DNA from: UKL13-2 sp031414695
GTDB lineage: Bacteria > Pseudomonadota > Gammaproteobacteria > Burkholderiales > Usitatibacteraceae
NCBI GenBank assembly: GCA_031414695.1
Contig: JANNWG010000005.1
Span: 1 to 64,000, forward strand
Direction of reading: 5' to 3'
Length of the DNA: 64,000 nucleotides
In this document: positions 8,807 through 17,723 of the stretch, piece after piece
Layout of the letters: each line of letters begins with the position of its first letter
Numbering within the stretch: position 1 is the stretch's first letter
Position numbers and translations under genes: made by a program
The notes under the pieces: model-generated
Databases searched by the model: none
What the model was told of the DNA's origin: nothing
The model's input: only the letters and a program-made list of their open reading frames with translations

Positions 8807-10843
8807 ATGAAAAATTCTGACCATCAAAAGCCACTCTGGAAGCCCACGCCGCAGCGGATTGCGTCGGCGAATGTCACACGCTTTATTCATTCATTAAATT
8901 CAGCGTATGGCGCTTCACATGGCTTGCGCTTAAGCAACTATGAAGAGCTTTATACATGGTCGGTCAAAAATCCTGAACATTTTTGGGCGGCAGTGTGGGA
9001 TTTTTGCGGCGTGGTGGGCGATCGTCATGGCACTGAGGTGCTCGTCAATGCCGACAAAATGCCTGGCGCACAATTTTTTCCAAAAGCAAAAATTAACTTC
9101 GCAGAAAATTTGCTTGAGCGTGAATTTAAGCAACGGCCTGATAAAGATGCCATTATTTTTTGGGGTGAGGATAAATCACGCCAGCGTCTGACATATCGTG
9201 AGCTTTATGATGATGTTTCTCGTTGGCAACAAGCATTTCAAAAAATGGGTCTGGTGGCGGGTGATCGCGTTGCCGCATTTATGCCGAATTTGCCGGAGAC
9301 CGTAGTAGCGATGCTAGCTGCAACCAGCTTAGGCTGTGTGTGGACTTCCTGCTCGCCTGACTTCGGCACGCAAGGTGTGTTGGATCGTTTCGGTCAAATC
9401 GCGCCACGCGTCTTGATTGCTTGCGATGGTTATTTGTATAACGGTAAGGCAATAGACTCACTTGAGCGCATTACCGAAGTGTGTGCATCACTGCCGACAA
9501 TAGAAAAAATTATTGTCGTTCCGTATTTGCATGGGATACAAAGCGCGCCTAACACCGCACTCAATGTGCAACACATTAAAAAGGCGGTGTCTGTTACTGA
9601 ATTTATCGCGCCGTACAAAGCGAAAAAAATTACCTACACACGACTCGCGTTTAATTCACCTCTCTACATCATGTATTCAAGCGGCACGACGGGCGTGCCA
9701 AAATGCATTGTGCACGGCATCGGCGGCACGCTTCTCAAACATTTAGAAGAGCACATATTGCAATGTGATGTGAAGTCGGGCGACAAAGTATTTTTCTTCA
9801 CTACCTGCGGCTGGATGATGTGGAATTGGCTCGTCTCAGGATTGGCCGCGAATGCCACGCTTGTCTTATTTGATGGCTCGCCGTTTTTAGGGCGCGGCAA
9901 TATATTGTTTGACTTTGCAGCAGCAGACGACGTTACCCATTTCGGTGCGGGTGCAAAGTATTACGAGTCGCTTGCCAAAATCAATGTGCATCCCGGAAAG
10001 ACGCATAAGCTCGATAGCCTGACCACCGTCATGTCCACTGGCTCACCACTCTCGCCAGAAGGCTTTGAATATATTTACCGCAATATCAAAGCTGATATTT
10101 GCTTGGCTTCTATCTCAGGCGGCACCGACATCATCGGCTGCTTTGTCGGCGGCGTGCCGGTACTGCCGGTTTATTCTGGTGAGATTCAAACGCGAATGCT
10201 TGGCATGGCAGTCGATGCGTGGGATGAAGATGGCAAGCCGATTCGCGGCGGTGATGGTGAAAACAAAGGCGAACTGGTTTGTACCAAGCCATTTCCATCG
10301 ATGCCGATTGGCTTTTGGGATGACGCTGACGGTAGCCGTTATCAAAATGCCTACTTTGCTCATTTCCCTAATATCTGGACGCATGGCGACTATGTAGAAA
10401 TAACAGCACGCGGTGGCATGGTGATTTACGGGCGATCAGATGCGGTGTTGAACCCTGGCGGCGTACGTATTGGCACAGCTGAAATTTATCGGCAAATCGA
10501 AAAGCTACCGCAGGTGCTTGATGCCGTTGTGATCGGCCAGGATTGGCCGCCCGATAAAGTTGGCGACGTGCGCGTTGTGCTGTTTGTACGATTAGCGGCA
10601 GATATCACGCTCGATGCGTCACTCGATAAACTCATCAAAGACACCATCCGCGTCAACACGACCCCACGCCATGTGCCGGCCAAAATCGTGGCCGTTACCG
10701 ATATACCTCGCACCAAGTCCGGTAAGATTGTTGAGCTTGCCGTGCGCCATATCGTGCATGGTAGGCCGATTAAAAATAGTGAGGCGCTGGCAAACCCAGA
10801 GGCGTTACTGCAATTTGCAAATCGGGTGGAATTAACAACTTAG
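8807..10843 (+). CDS. Acetoacetyl-CoA synthetase
   Basis: ATP-dependent ligase of the adenylate-forming (ANL) family that activates acetoacetate to acetoacetyl-CoA. The 678-aa length, the N-terminal LWKPTPQRI..ANVTRF motif and the HGDYVEITARGGMVIYGRSDA region are typical of acetoacetate-CoA ligases. The nucleotide loop MYSSGTTGVPKCIVHG is near residue 290, and the C-terminal catalytic lysine motif is RTKSGKIVE. With the hydroxybutyrate dehydrogenase two genes upstream it forms a short route from 3-hydroxybutyrate to acetoacetyl-CoA. Confidence 0.93.
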   Translation: MKNSDHQKPLWKPTPQRIASANVTRFIHSLNSAYGASHGLRLSNYEELYTWSVKNPEHFWAAVWDFCGVVGDRHGTEVLVNADKMPGAQFFPKAKINFAENLLEREFKQRPDKDAIIFWGEDKSRQRLTYRELYDDVSRWQQAFQKMGLVAGDRVAAFMPNLPETVVAMLAATSLGCVWTSCSPDFGTQGVLDRFGQIAPRVLIACDGYLYNGKAIDSLERITEVCASLPTIEKIIVVPYLHGIQSAPNTALNVQHIKKAVSVTEFIAPYKAKKITYTRLAFNSPLYIMYSSGTTGVPKCIVHGIGGTLLKHLEEHILQCDVKSGDKVFFFTTCGWMMWNWLVSGLAANATLVLFDGSPFLGRGNILFDFAAADDVTHFGAGAKYYESLAKINVHPGKTHKLDSLTTVMSTGSPLSPEGFEYIYRNIKADICLASISGGTDIIGCFVGGVPVLPVYSGEIQTRMLGMAVDAWDEDGKPIRGGDGENKGELVCTKPFPSMPIGFWDDADGSRYQNAYFAHFPNIWTHGDYVEITARGGMVIYGRSDAVLNPGGVRIGTAEIYRQIEKLPQVLDAVVIGQDWPPDKVGDVRVVLFVRLAADITLDASLDKLIKDTIRVNTTPRHVPAKIVAVTDIPRTKSGKIVELAVRHIVHGRPIKNSEALANPEALLQFANRVELTT

Positions 10844-10865
10844 CAGTTGCCAACAAACTTTGACC

Positions 10866-10931
10866 AAAGTCGCCTATTGGCGGGCGTTTTCAAGCATATA
10901 TGCCTGTAGACTCCCGCCAACATTAGTGCTT
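10866..10931. repeat. REP-like palindrome, copy B
   Basis: Reads aaagtcgcctattggcgggc on the left and ctcccgccaacattagtgct on the right. It fills the spacer between two convergent genes. One of the best preserved copies. Confidence 0.78.
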
Positions 10932-10937
10932 TACAAA

Positions 10938-11960
10938 TTATAGTTGCCGTACCGAGTAACCAAGCGACTTCAACATTTCCACCAGCCCGCCCACACCTAC
11001 TAAGTGTAATGAACCTACTGCGATAAAATGCACATCTGCACTTGTCAGATAACCTTCAATTTTGTCAATCATGGCAGGATGGCGGCCAGCAAGTAGTTGC
11101 TCATTGAGTAGCTCAGCCATACGGCCATCGCGCATAGCGACATCAGCTATCCGTGCGAGTTGAGCGGCATCACCTGCCAGCCACGCATTGACAATACCAT
11201 TTACCTGCGCGGCGCCTTTGCCTTGCTCAAGTGAAGCAAGCGCGTTTTCCAAAAATGCTTCTTGTAATAATGGTGACATGCCCGTTAATAACTTAATTTG
11301 GGCGAGCGCTGACTCTAGCTCCAGAATAGGTTTTTTCTCTTGTTGCGCACGTTCAAGTAACTTGAAATCAAGTCCTTGATTCATTTCAAAGCCTTGTTTC
11401 ATAAATTCAATAATCGGCAACAACCCACCTAACAACACAGGCCGCATACTGGCAACATTTTCATAGGGGATTTTTTGCTTAGCGAGTGCGGTTTTAAGAC
11501 GCGTCAGTAATGCTGGCGGAAGATGTTTAGCGATTGTTTCGCCCTTGGGATAATCACTCAAACGGGCAATTTCTGCGCCATCTTTTTGATCAAATATGTT
11601 GGCCTCCACGACCAATTTTCGACTTTGTTTAAAAGCCTCATCGACCGCGGCAGGCAATGGATAAAAGCTTGATTTGCCGACGTGTATCGTGCCAAATAAA
11701 TACAGCGTATTGGCAGGAATCGTCTTGGATTTCACTTCCCAAAGTAGTGTGCGGGCTTGGTTACTGACAAGACTGGCTGTTGGCGCAGTCTTAACTTCAG
11801 CTTTTGCGACGCCAGCTTGACTAGTAGGATCGTACTCAACTTGTGCCAACGCTGTTTTTGCGTCTGACTTTGGCTGCGGCTGACTGTGGCTAGCGGTAAC
11901 AACGAGCAGCAGTAGCGTTGCTGTGACCAAAGGCGCGCGTAATTTGATATTCACAAACAT
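10938..11960 (-). CDS. TraB/GumN family secreted protein
   Basis: Belongs to the TraB/PrgY/GumN (Tiki-like) fold family, whose members are putative metal-dependent peptidases. The first paired motif LFGTIHVG is near residue 88 and the second, VGSLHLVG, is near the C-terminus. These supply the conserved histidines. A signal peptide is likely (residues 1-26, hydrophobic LVTATLLLLVVTASHS), followed by a low-complexity linker up to about residue 70. Length 340 aa is slightly longer than usual (about 290) because of that linker. Substrate is unknown. Confidence 0.82.
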   Translation of the reverse strand: MFVNIKLRAPLVTATLLLLVVTASHSQPQPKSDAKTALAQVEYDPTSQAGVAKAEVKTAPTASLVSNQARTLLWEVKSKTIPANTLYLFGTIHVGKSSFYPLPAAVDEAFKQSRKLVVEANIFDQKDGAEIARLSDYPKGETIAKHLPPALLTRLKTALAKQKIPYENVASMRPVLLGGLLPIIEFMKQGFEMNQGLDFKLLERAQQEKKPILELESALAQIKLLTGMSPLLQEAFLENALASLEQGKGAAQVNGIVNAWLAGDAAQLARIADVAMRDGRMAELLNEQLLAGRHPAMIDKIEGYLTSADVHFIAVGSLHLVGVGGLVEMLKSLGYSVRQL

Positions 11961-12062
11961 TTCATCCTCATCTATTAAAACAACATGATTGCAAGCATAG
12001 AGATTGCTAAACTAGCATCTATTATCAATCGAGTTTTACGACTTTACTTTGCTGAGCTAAAC

Positions 12063-13118
12063 ATGCATCCACAAAAAATCTACCCGATAGCGTATTTGCC
12101 GCTCTTAAATATGACAGCGCTGACATTTTTCATCTCGTTTATTTTACTTATCACCACAACGCAAGCAGCAGCGGACACCTGCAAATCACGTGGCGATCTT
12201 GATGCAATTTATTGTGATGCTAACGGCGATATGACAGCCGATGCCCCAACTGACCCTAAGCGCTTGAAAAATCCACAATCATTATTACTCACCTATTCAC
12301 CACAAGAAGACCCCGCCACCTACGAAAAAATGTGGGCGCCCTATGTGATGCACATGAAAACTTGCACCAAGCGTAACGTGCGTTTTTTGCAGGTGCATTC
12401 GAGTGCAGCAGCCATTGAGGCGCTACGTTCAAGCCGTATTCAGTTTAGTTTGCTATCCGCAGGCGACACGCCCTTTGCCGTGAATGTCGCTGGTGCTGTG
12501 CCTATCGCTAACCATGGCACTGAAAAGGGTGGCATCACCGCCTACCATTTAATAGTCGTGGTGAAAAAAGACAGCGCCATTAAAACCATGAAAGACCTCG
12601 CGGGTAAACGCGTGGCACATGTATCGGCATCGTCAAACTCAGGCAATCTCGCACCTCGCGCGTTGTTCCCCAAAGAAGGGGTGACACCCGATAAAGATTA
12701 CAAAGTGCTCTACTCGGGCAAACACGATAATTCTATTGCGGGTGTGGCTAGCGGTGACTACGATGCCGCCGCCGTCGCCGACGATGTATTGATACGTATG
12801 ATTCAACGCGGCGTGGTCAAGCAAGATGAGTTGCGTGTGATTTATAAGAGTCAGCCGTTTCCTGCGGGTAGTTTGGCTGTGGCGCATGACCTTGATCCAT
12901 CGTTACGTAAACTCATTGAAGATTGCACATTTACGTTTCGTTTTCCCGCCGAACTGTCTAACGCTTTTCGTGGGCCAGATCGGTTTGTGCCGCTCAACTA
13001 TCAGCGTGACTTTGCCTCGGTACGCAATGTCGCTATCGCCAGTGGCGAAGTCTTTAGTCGCGCCGCATTTCAGGCGCGTGCACAGCGCGAGGCTGATGCC
13101 AAACAGGCTAAAAAATAA
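12063..13118 (+). CDS. phnD: Phosphonate ABC transporter, binding protein
   Basis: Periplasmic substrate-binding protein of the PhnD type, which captures phosphonates or phosphite-like anions for the PhnCE transporter. A signal peptide (hydrophobic stretch LTFFISFILLITTTQA) precedes the mature part. The core includes the SAAAIEALRSSRIQFSLLSAG region and the KTMKDLAGKRVAHVSASSNSG motif shared by the family. The start is uncertain: an in-frame ATG at 11985 gives extra residues, and an ATG at 12111 begins directly at the signal peptide. The stop overlaps the phnC start (taATG). The ligand cannot be read from the sequence. Confidence 0.85.
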   Translation: MHPQKIYPIAYLPLLNMTALTFFISFILLITTTQAAADTCKSRGDLDAIYCDANGDMTADAPTDPKRLKNPQSLLLTYSPQEDPATYEKMWAPYVMHMKTCTKRNVRFLQVHSSAAAIEALRSSRIQFSLLSAGDTPFAVNVAGAVPIANHGTEKGGITAYHLIVVVKKDSAIKTMKDLAGKRVAHVSASSNSGNLAPRALFPKEGVTPDKDYKVLYSGKHDNSIAGVASGDYDAAAVADDVLIRMIQRGVVKQDELRVIYKSQPFPAGSLAVAHDLDPSLRKLIEDCTFTFRFPAELSNAFRGPDRFVPLNYQRDFASVRNVAIASGEVFSRAAFQARAQREADAKQAKK

Positions 13119-13891
13119 TGTCAGTCGAAACAATCAACCGCACCATCAGCATTCGCGGATTGGTCAAAGAATATAAAAAAGGCGTGCCCGTATTAAAAGG
13201 CATTGATCTAGATATTCAAGGTGAAGGCATTACCGCCATCATTGGTCCATCCGGCACCGGCAAATCCACCTTGATTCGCTGCATTAATCGTTTAATTGAT
13301 CCCACCGCGGGACAAATACTTTTTCAGGGTCAAGATTTAGCCCAACTTAGCGGCGTGCCGCTGCGCGAAGCAAGACGTCGTATTGGCATGGTGTTTCAAG
13401 AGTACAACCTAGTTGAGCGGCTCACTGTGATGGAAAATGTACTCACCGGTAGGCTTGGCTATGTATCAGCGTTTAACGCATGGTTACGGCGCTTTCCCGC
13501 CGCTGATATTGAAGAGGCATTCGTGTTACTAGATGCGGTAGGCCTCGGTAGCTTTGCCTATCAGCGCGCCGACGGATTATCTGGCGGCCAGCGCCAGCGC
13601 GTCGGCATTGCGCGCGCGATTATGCAGCGACCAGAAATACTATTAGCCGACGAGCCCACCTCCTCACTCGACCCAAAGACATCTGTTGAAATTATGGAAA
13701 TCATGGCCGCCATGGCCGGTAAACGCGGCATTCCGGTTATCGTCAATATTCATAATGTGGCGCTTGCTAAACGTTTTTGCCAACGCATGATCGGCATGAA
13801 TGGCGGTCAAGTCGTCTTCAACGGCACACCAGCAGAACTAACGGATGAGCACTTAAAAACCATATACGGTGGTGAAGATTGGCTGGAGTAG
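13118..13891 (+). CDS. phnC: Phosphonate ABC transporter, ATPase
   Basis: ATP-binding subunit that powers import with the two PhnE permeases. Walker A GPSGTGKS is near residue 43, the ABC signature LSGGQRQRV near residue 154, and Walker B ILLADEPTSSLDP near residue 175. The VRGLVKEYKKGVPVLKGIDL-type N-terminus and the loop motif EYNLVERLTVMENVL are typical of PhnC. It is translationally coupled to phnD. Length 257 aa is normal. Confidence 0.92.
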   Translation: MSVETINRTISIRGLVKEYKKGVPVLKGIDLDIQGEGITAIIGPSGTGKSTLIRCINRLIDPTAGQILFQGQDLAQLSGVPLREARRRIGMVFQEYNLVERLTVMENVLTGRLGYVSAFNAWLRRFPAADIEEAFVLLDAVGLGSFAYQRADGLSGGQRQRVGIARAIMQRPEILLADEPTSSLDPKTSVEIMEIMAAMAGKRGIPVIVNIHNVALAKRFCQRMIGMNGGQVVFNGTPAELTDEHLKTIYGGEDWLE

Positions 13892-13896
13892 GTTTT

Positions 13897-13924
13897 GCGT
13901 TGGGCGTTGGGCGTTGGGCGTTTA
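13897..13924 (+). repeat. 7-bp tandem repeat between phnC and phnE
   Basis: Three head-to-tail copies of gcgttgg and a fourth partial copy (gcgttta). It lies in the only sizeable gap (80 bp) of an otherwise tightly packed operon. Length variation here could alter spacing between the genes, but no function is evident. Confidence 0.7.
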
Positions 13925-13971
13925 GCGATTAAGCAACTCGACAAATTAGATAGAAGTCGTACAAATTACAC

Positions 13972-14853
13972 ATGAAAAATGCTCCAAACACCGCGCCACG
14001 CTTGGCGTTTCAGCCAAATTGGCAGGCACGTATTGGCTGGATAGCACTCGCCCTTTATGTGTTGTGGGCAATGCGCTCACTCGACCTCACGTGGACACGT
14101 TTTACGATTGGCATCGACAATGCGGCAAAATTTTTTGATCGTTTGTTTCCACCAAATTTTGCGGCTGACAATTTTGAAATGATTGTTACCGGACTCACCG
14201 AGAGTATTCAAATTGCCGTGATTGCCACTGTCATTGGCATTGCCCTATCGTTGCCTATCGGCGTAATGGCCGCGCGTAATCTGATGCCCGCTTGGGTGGT
14301 GTGGCCGGCGCGTACTTTGATTGCGATATGTCGCTCGTTTCATGAAGTGGTGATTGCCATTATTTTTGTCAAAGCCGTTGGCTTCGGCGCAGTCGCCGGT
14401 ATTGGCGCGTTGGTGGTGGGCTCGATTGGCTTCATCTCAAAATTATTTGCCGAAGCCATTGAAGAAATATCGCCCAAGCAAGTTGAGGCGGTACGCGCGA
14501 GCGGCGCAGGATTTTTCGGCGTACTAGCTTATGGCGTATTGCCACAAGTAATGTCACGTTTTTTAGGCTTTGCCTCGTATCAATTTGATGCCAATTTACG
14601 CCACTCGACAATGATAGGCATTGTCGGCGCGGGCGGTATTGGCGGCAGTTTGTTCGCCGCGTTTCAGCGCTTTGACTATGATTTTGTCGCCGCAATTTTG
14701 CTTAGCATCATCGCCCTTATCGTTGTAGCGGAGATTATCTCTGGCTATGTTCGTGCATTATTTAGCGATAATTTGGCGCTGCTCGATTATTTTCGGCAGC
14801 GCGATCACGCTCAATCAGGCCGTGAAAAATCCGCAAACATTGGGGCGACATGA
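13972..14853 (+). CDS. phnE: Phosphonate ABC transporter, permease 1
   Basis: Inner-membrane permease with about six membrane segments and the BPD-type transporter motif (EAIEEISPKQVEAVRASGAG, about residues 161-180) that contacts the ATPase. The HEVVIAIIFVKAVGFG segment and the GIVGAGGIGG motif match PhnE. It overlaps the second permease gene by 4 bp (ATGA). Length 293 aa. Confidence 0.9.
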   Translation: MKNAPNTAPRLAFQPNWQARIGWIALALYVLWAMRSLDLTWTRFTIGIDNAAKFFDRLFPPNFAADNFEMIVTGLTESIQIAVIATVIGIALSLPIGVMAARNLMPAWVVWPARTLIAICRSFHEVVIAIIFVKAVGFGAVAGIGALVVGSIGFISKLFAEAIEEISPKQVEAVRASGAGFFGVLAYGVLPQVMSRFLGFASYQFDANLRHSTMIGIVGAGGIGGSLFAAFQRFDYDFVAAILLSIIALIVVAEIISGYVRALFSDNLALLDYFRQRDHAQSGREKSANIGAT

Positions 14854-15656
14854 TGACCTCGCACGTGAGCAAACGTGAGTGGCAGCGCTTCACGCCAGAG
14901 CAGCGTTTTTTGCGCTTTGCGTTTTATTTTGTGGCGGTTGCGGCAATCGTTTTTTCGCTTAAAAATATTGAAATCATTCCAGAATTTTTAATCGATGCGC
15001 CCGCGCAGCTTAAAGATTTTTTTCAGCGCATGTGGCCGCTTGATACGCCCTACTACGCGAAGTCAGTTCATGAAGCGCTGATTGAAACGCTAAATATCGC
15101 CACTATCGGCACGCTATTGAGTTTGACCATGGCTATTCCTGTAGGCATCATGGCGGCAAATAATGTAGTGCCATTTAAGATGCTGAATTTAATCGCGCAG
15201 TTTATTTTGATCGCCAGCCGCTCAGTCAATACATTAGTTTGGGCGCTCTTATTTATCGCCATCTTTGGTCCCGGTGCGCTCGCAGGCACAATGGCGATTG
15301 CGTTTCGTTCCATCGGCTTTGTCGGTAAATTATTTGGCGAGGCGCTTGAGGAGGTTAACTCGGGCCCAATTGACGCCATCAAAGCCACTGGCGCGTCGCA
15401 AGCCTCTATTTTCCTCAAAGGCTATTGGCCGCAAGTGATGCCATCATTTGTCTCTATCGCCTTATTTCGCTGGGATATTAATGTGCGCGAGTCCGCGGTG
15501 CTTGGCTTGGTTGGTGCTGGCGGTATCGGCATGGCGATGGATACCGCGATGAATTTATTTCGCTGGGATCAAGTCGCGGTGGTGCTCTTGACTATTTTTA
15601 TCGTTGTCATCATTGCTGAAATTGCTGTGACAATGATTCGGCGGCGCATTATTTAG
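14850..15656 (+). CDS. phnE: Phosphonate ABC transporter, permease 2
   Basis: Second PhnE-type permease (268 aa), presumably forming a heterodimer with the preceding one. It has the EAA-like loop EALEEVNSGPIDAIKATGAS and the LVGAGGIGMAMD motif. The ATG overlaps the preceding stop. The 3' end overlaps the end of the convergent greB by 8 bp. No C-P lyase (phnG-M), phosphonatase or phosphite dehydrogenase gene follows in this window, so the fate of the imported compound is not shown here. Confidence 0.9.
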   Translation: MMTSHVSKREWQRFTPEQRFLRFAFYFVAVAAIVFSLKNIEIIPEFLIDAPAQLKDFFQRMWPLDTPYYAKSVHEALIETLNIATIGTLLSLTMAIPVGIMAANNVVPFKMLNLIAQFILIASRSVNTLVWALLFIAIFGPGALAGTMAIAFRSIGFVGKLFGEALEEVNSGPIDAIKATGASQASIFLKGYWPQVMPSFVSIALFRWDINVRESAVLGLVGAGGIGMAMDTAMNLFRWDQVAVVLLTIFIVVIIAEIAVTMIRRRII

Positions 15657-16263
15657 CATTCAAACTAATCGGCGCTTGCGGCACAAATGGCTCAGTTATG
15701 ACTGCCTCATAGCGGACATCAACAATATCCAATTCTTCACGCCCACCCGGTGCGTTCAGCATGACCGCATCGCCAACTTGTGCCTTCATCAGCGAACGCG
15801 CGAGCGGCGAGACCCAAGTAATGTAGTGGCGCGACAAATTAAGCTCATCTATGCCAACGATGGTGATGGTTTTCTCATTGCCGTGCTGATTCGCGTACGT
15901 TACGGTTGCGCCAAAAAAAATCTTCTCGCGTAGCGCATCATCACGCGGCGTAAGTGGGTCAACGACTTCCGCGTTATCGAGCCGTTTGGTTAAAAAACGT
16001 AAACGTTTATCAATTTCGCGAAGACGTTTTTTACCATACTGGTAGTCTGCATTTTCGCTGCGATCGCCATTTTTAGCCGCCCACGATACGGCGGAGGTGA
16101 CCGCAGGGCGCTCGCGATCAAGCAAATACTTTAATTCGTCCTTTAAACGCTGATGTCCACCGGGTGTAATGTAGTTTTTACTGCCCGCCGGAATGGGAAT
16201 TACGCCCGCGTCAAGGTCGTCATCATCGTCATGGTCATTTTCTTTGCTAAACGCTTTGCTCAT
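15649..16263 (-). CDS. greB: Transcription elongation factor GreB
   Basis: Rescues backtracked RNA polymerase by stimulating transcript cleavage through its secondary channel. The coiled-coil tip sequence GDRSENADYQYGKKRLREID (residues 67-86) is nearly that of GreB, with the acidic pair Asp-Glu at the tip. A C-terminal FKBP-like domain follows. The N-terminus carries an extra acidic stretch (HDDDDDLD, residues 11-18) before the conserved start. 204 aa against about 160 for E. coli GreB, the excess being this N-terminal tail and a C-terminal extension. Confidence 0.93.
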   Translation of the reverse strand: MSKAFSKENDHDDDDDLDAGVIPIPAGSKNYITPGGHQRLKDELKYLLDRERPAVTSAVSWAAKNGDRSENADYQYGKKRLREIDKRLRFLTKRLDNAEVVDPLTPRDDALREKIFFGATVTYANQHGNEKTITIVGIDELNLSRHYITWVSPLARSLMKAQVGDAVMLNAPGGREELDIVDVRYEAVITEPFVPQAPISLNAK

Positions 16264-16374
16264 GGGATTATTTTTAACGTAACTTAACGGGGTTAAAGCG
16301 AGAGTAGAGCGCTGAATTGAAGGTAAATATGATTATACTTTTACCTATCTTCACATTTGCATAATACCAATCAT

Positions 16375-17139
16375 ATGAAACGTAACGCATACAGCATTCT
16401 AGGGATTGCCCAATCAGCCACTGAGGCTGGCATAGAGCGCGCCTATCAGATGCGATTAGTCGAATTGCAAACCAATATGAAGCTACCTGAGACTGAAAAA
16501 ATAGCCGAAATTGCCGTTATCGAAGACGCTAATCGCATCTTATCGCGCAGCACATCGCGCGTTATCTACGACCGAAAACTTGCGGCGGAATCTAACGATA
16601 GTGATTACGTCACCGAGAATGATGGTGGCAGTATGCGCAATAAAATTATTGCCGTAGTCGTCGCGGTGACAATTGCCGGGGGTGGTTTTTATTGGATGCA
16701 ACAACGTGAAGCCGAGCGTGTGCGCGTGAATGAAGAGCGCATTGCCGCCGAACTGAAAGCAGCGAAGGCAGTGGTGGAAGCCGAAAAGGCGCGCCTAAAA
16801 TTTGAAGAGCAGCAGCGTACTGATGCGGCGGAACGCAAGGCGAGTGAAGAAGCAAGGCTTGCGCAAGCGCAATTACAACGCGAACAAGATATGCAGGCTG
16901 AGAAGTTTGTTGCGCTGCCGCAAGTAGTTCCGCAAAAATCTGCTGCTGAAATTAACCGAGATAATTTTAGGCGCGAGATCGGACAAATTGTTCAGCAGCG
17001 TGAAGGCGAACGACAGCAGCGCCAGGCTCAACAAGAAGTTGATCGGCAAAAGCGTTATTTACAACAGCTCGAAGATGAAGAAAGACTCGCCGCTCAACGC
17101 CGTGCCAATGCTGCTAGAAATGATCCGCGTACTCGGTAG
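16375..17139 (+). CDS. Membrane coiled-coil protein, J-like N-terminus
   Basis: Function not known. Residues 1-62 (from the ATG at 16375) resemble a DnaJ domain in length and ending (YSILGI..., AYQMRLVEL, ANRILSRSTSRVIYDRKL). However, the catalytic HPD tripeptide is missing, so it should not activate Hsp70 in the usual way. A single membrane segment follows (about residues 86-104, IIAVVVAVTIAGGGFYWM), then a long charged coiled coil rich in Glu, Ala, Gln and Arg to the C-terminus. By topology the J-like part would be cytoplasmic and the coiled coil periplasmic. A TTG start 18 bp upstream is possible. Confidence 0.7.
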   Translation: MKRNAYSILGIAQSATEAGIERAYQMRLVELQTNMKLPETEKIAEIAVIEDANRILSRSTSRVIYDRKLAAESNDSDYVTENDGGSMRNKIIAVVVAVTIAGGGFYWMQQREAERVRVNEERIAAELKAAKAVVEAEKARLKFEEQQRTDAAERKASEEARLAQAQLQREQDMQAEKFVALPQVVPQKSAAEINRDNFRREIGQIVQQREGERQQRQAQQEVDRQKRYLQQLEDEERLAAQRRANAARNDPRTR

Positions 17140-17223
17140 CCACTTTGAGTAAGTCAGATACAGCATGGCTTATGGAGTCACCATGACCAATGCGTAAAAA
17201 CATTGCTAATATCAAACTATTCT

Positions 17224-17250
17224 TTTACGCCGATAGCCGTTTGGCGTAAA
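17224..17250. promoter_or_regulatory. Palindrome upstream of fccA
   Basis: The perfect 8-bp arms tttacgcc and ggcgtaaa are separated by 11 bases and centred about 64 bp upstream of the fccA start. There is no T-run, so an operator is more likely than a terminator. The binding protein is unknown. Confidence 0.45.
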
Positions 17251-17300
17251 GTTAATCTAGTCAGTATTGTTAAAAAACTACAACTAGCCCACGGAGAATT

Positions 17301-17714
17301 ATGAATACGCGATATTTAAATCATGTCATGTCTGCAACATTAATACTAATTTGTGCAAGCCTTAACTTAGCGAATGCTCAAGCACCTGCAGTAGCCGCAC
17401 CGCCCGCTGTTAAACCTAGCGCCGTAGCTACTCCAACAGCACCTCCTGCCCCAACCTTTGCCGCTTCAAATCTCACGCCAAACGGAGTACGCTCGATGGC
17501 TGCGACCTGTGCAGCTTGCCATGGTACAAATGGTGTGTCTGTTGGCGGCGCACTTGCAGGTTTAGCGGGGCTAAACAAAGATTACTTTGTCTTACAAATG
17601 AAAAATTTCAAAGAGGGCAAGCGCGACGCGACGCTGATGCATCAAATTTCAAAAGGCTACAACGATGCTGAGATTAACGCCTTGGCTGATTATTTCGCCG
17701 CTCAAAAGCGCTAG
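17301..17714 (+). CDS. fccA: Flavocytochrome c sulfide dehydrogenase, cytochrome subunit
   Basis: Periplasmic c-type cytochrome expected to accept electrons from the flavoprotein encoded next. A signal peptide (residues 1-26, ending ANA) is followed by an Ala/Pro-rich linker (27-57). One heme site is CAACH at residues 70-74, with Met113 a likely axial ligand. The 137-aa protein has a single heme, unlike the di-heme Allochromatium subunit. A purine-rich Shine-Dalgarno (ggagaa) precedes the ATG. It lies 9 bp before fccB. It could also be a generic cytochrome c553, but the pairing supports the flavocytochrome assignment. Confidence 0.85.
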   Translation: MNTRYLNHVMSATLILICASLNLANAQAPAVAAPPAVKPSAVATPTAPPAPTFAASNLTPNGVRSMAATCAACHGTNGVSVGGALAGLAGLNKDYFVLQMKNFKEGKRDATLMHQISKGYNDAEINALADYFAAQKR

Positions 17715-17723
17715 GAGAAAAAA

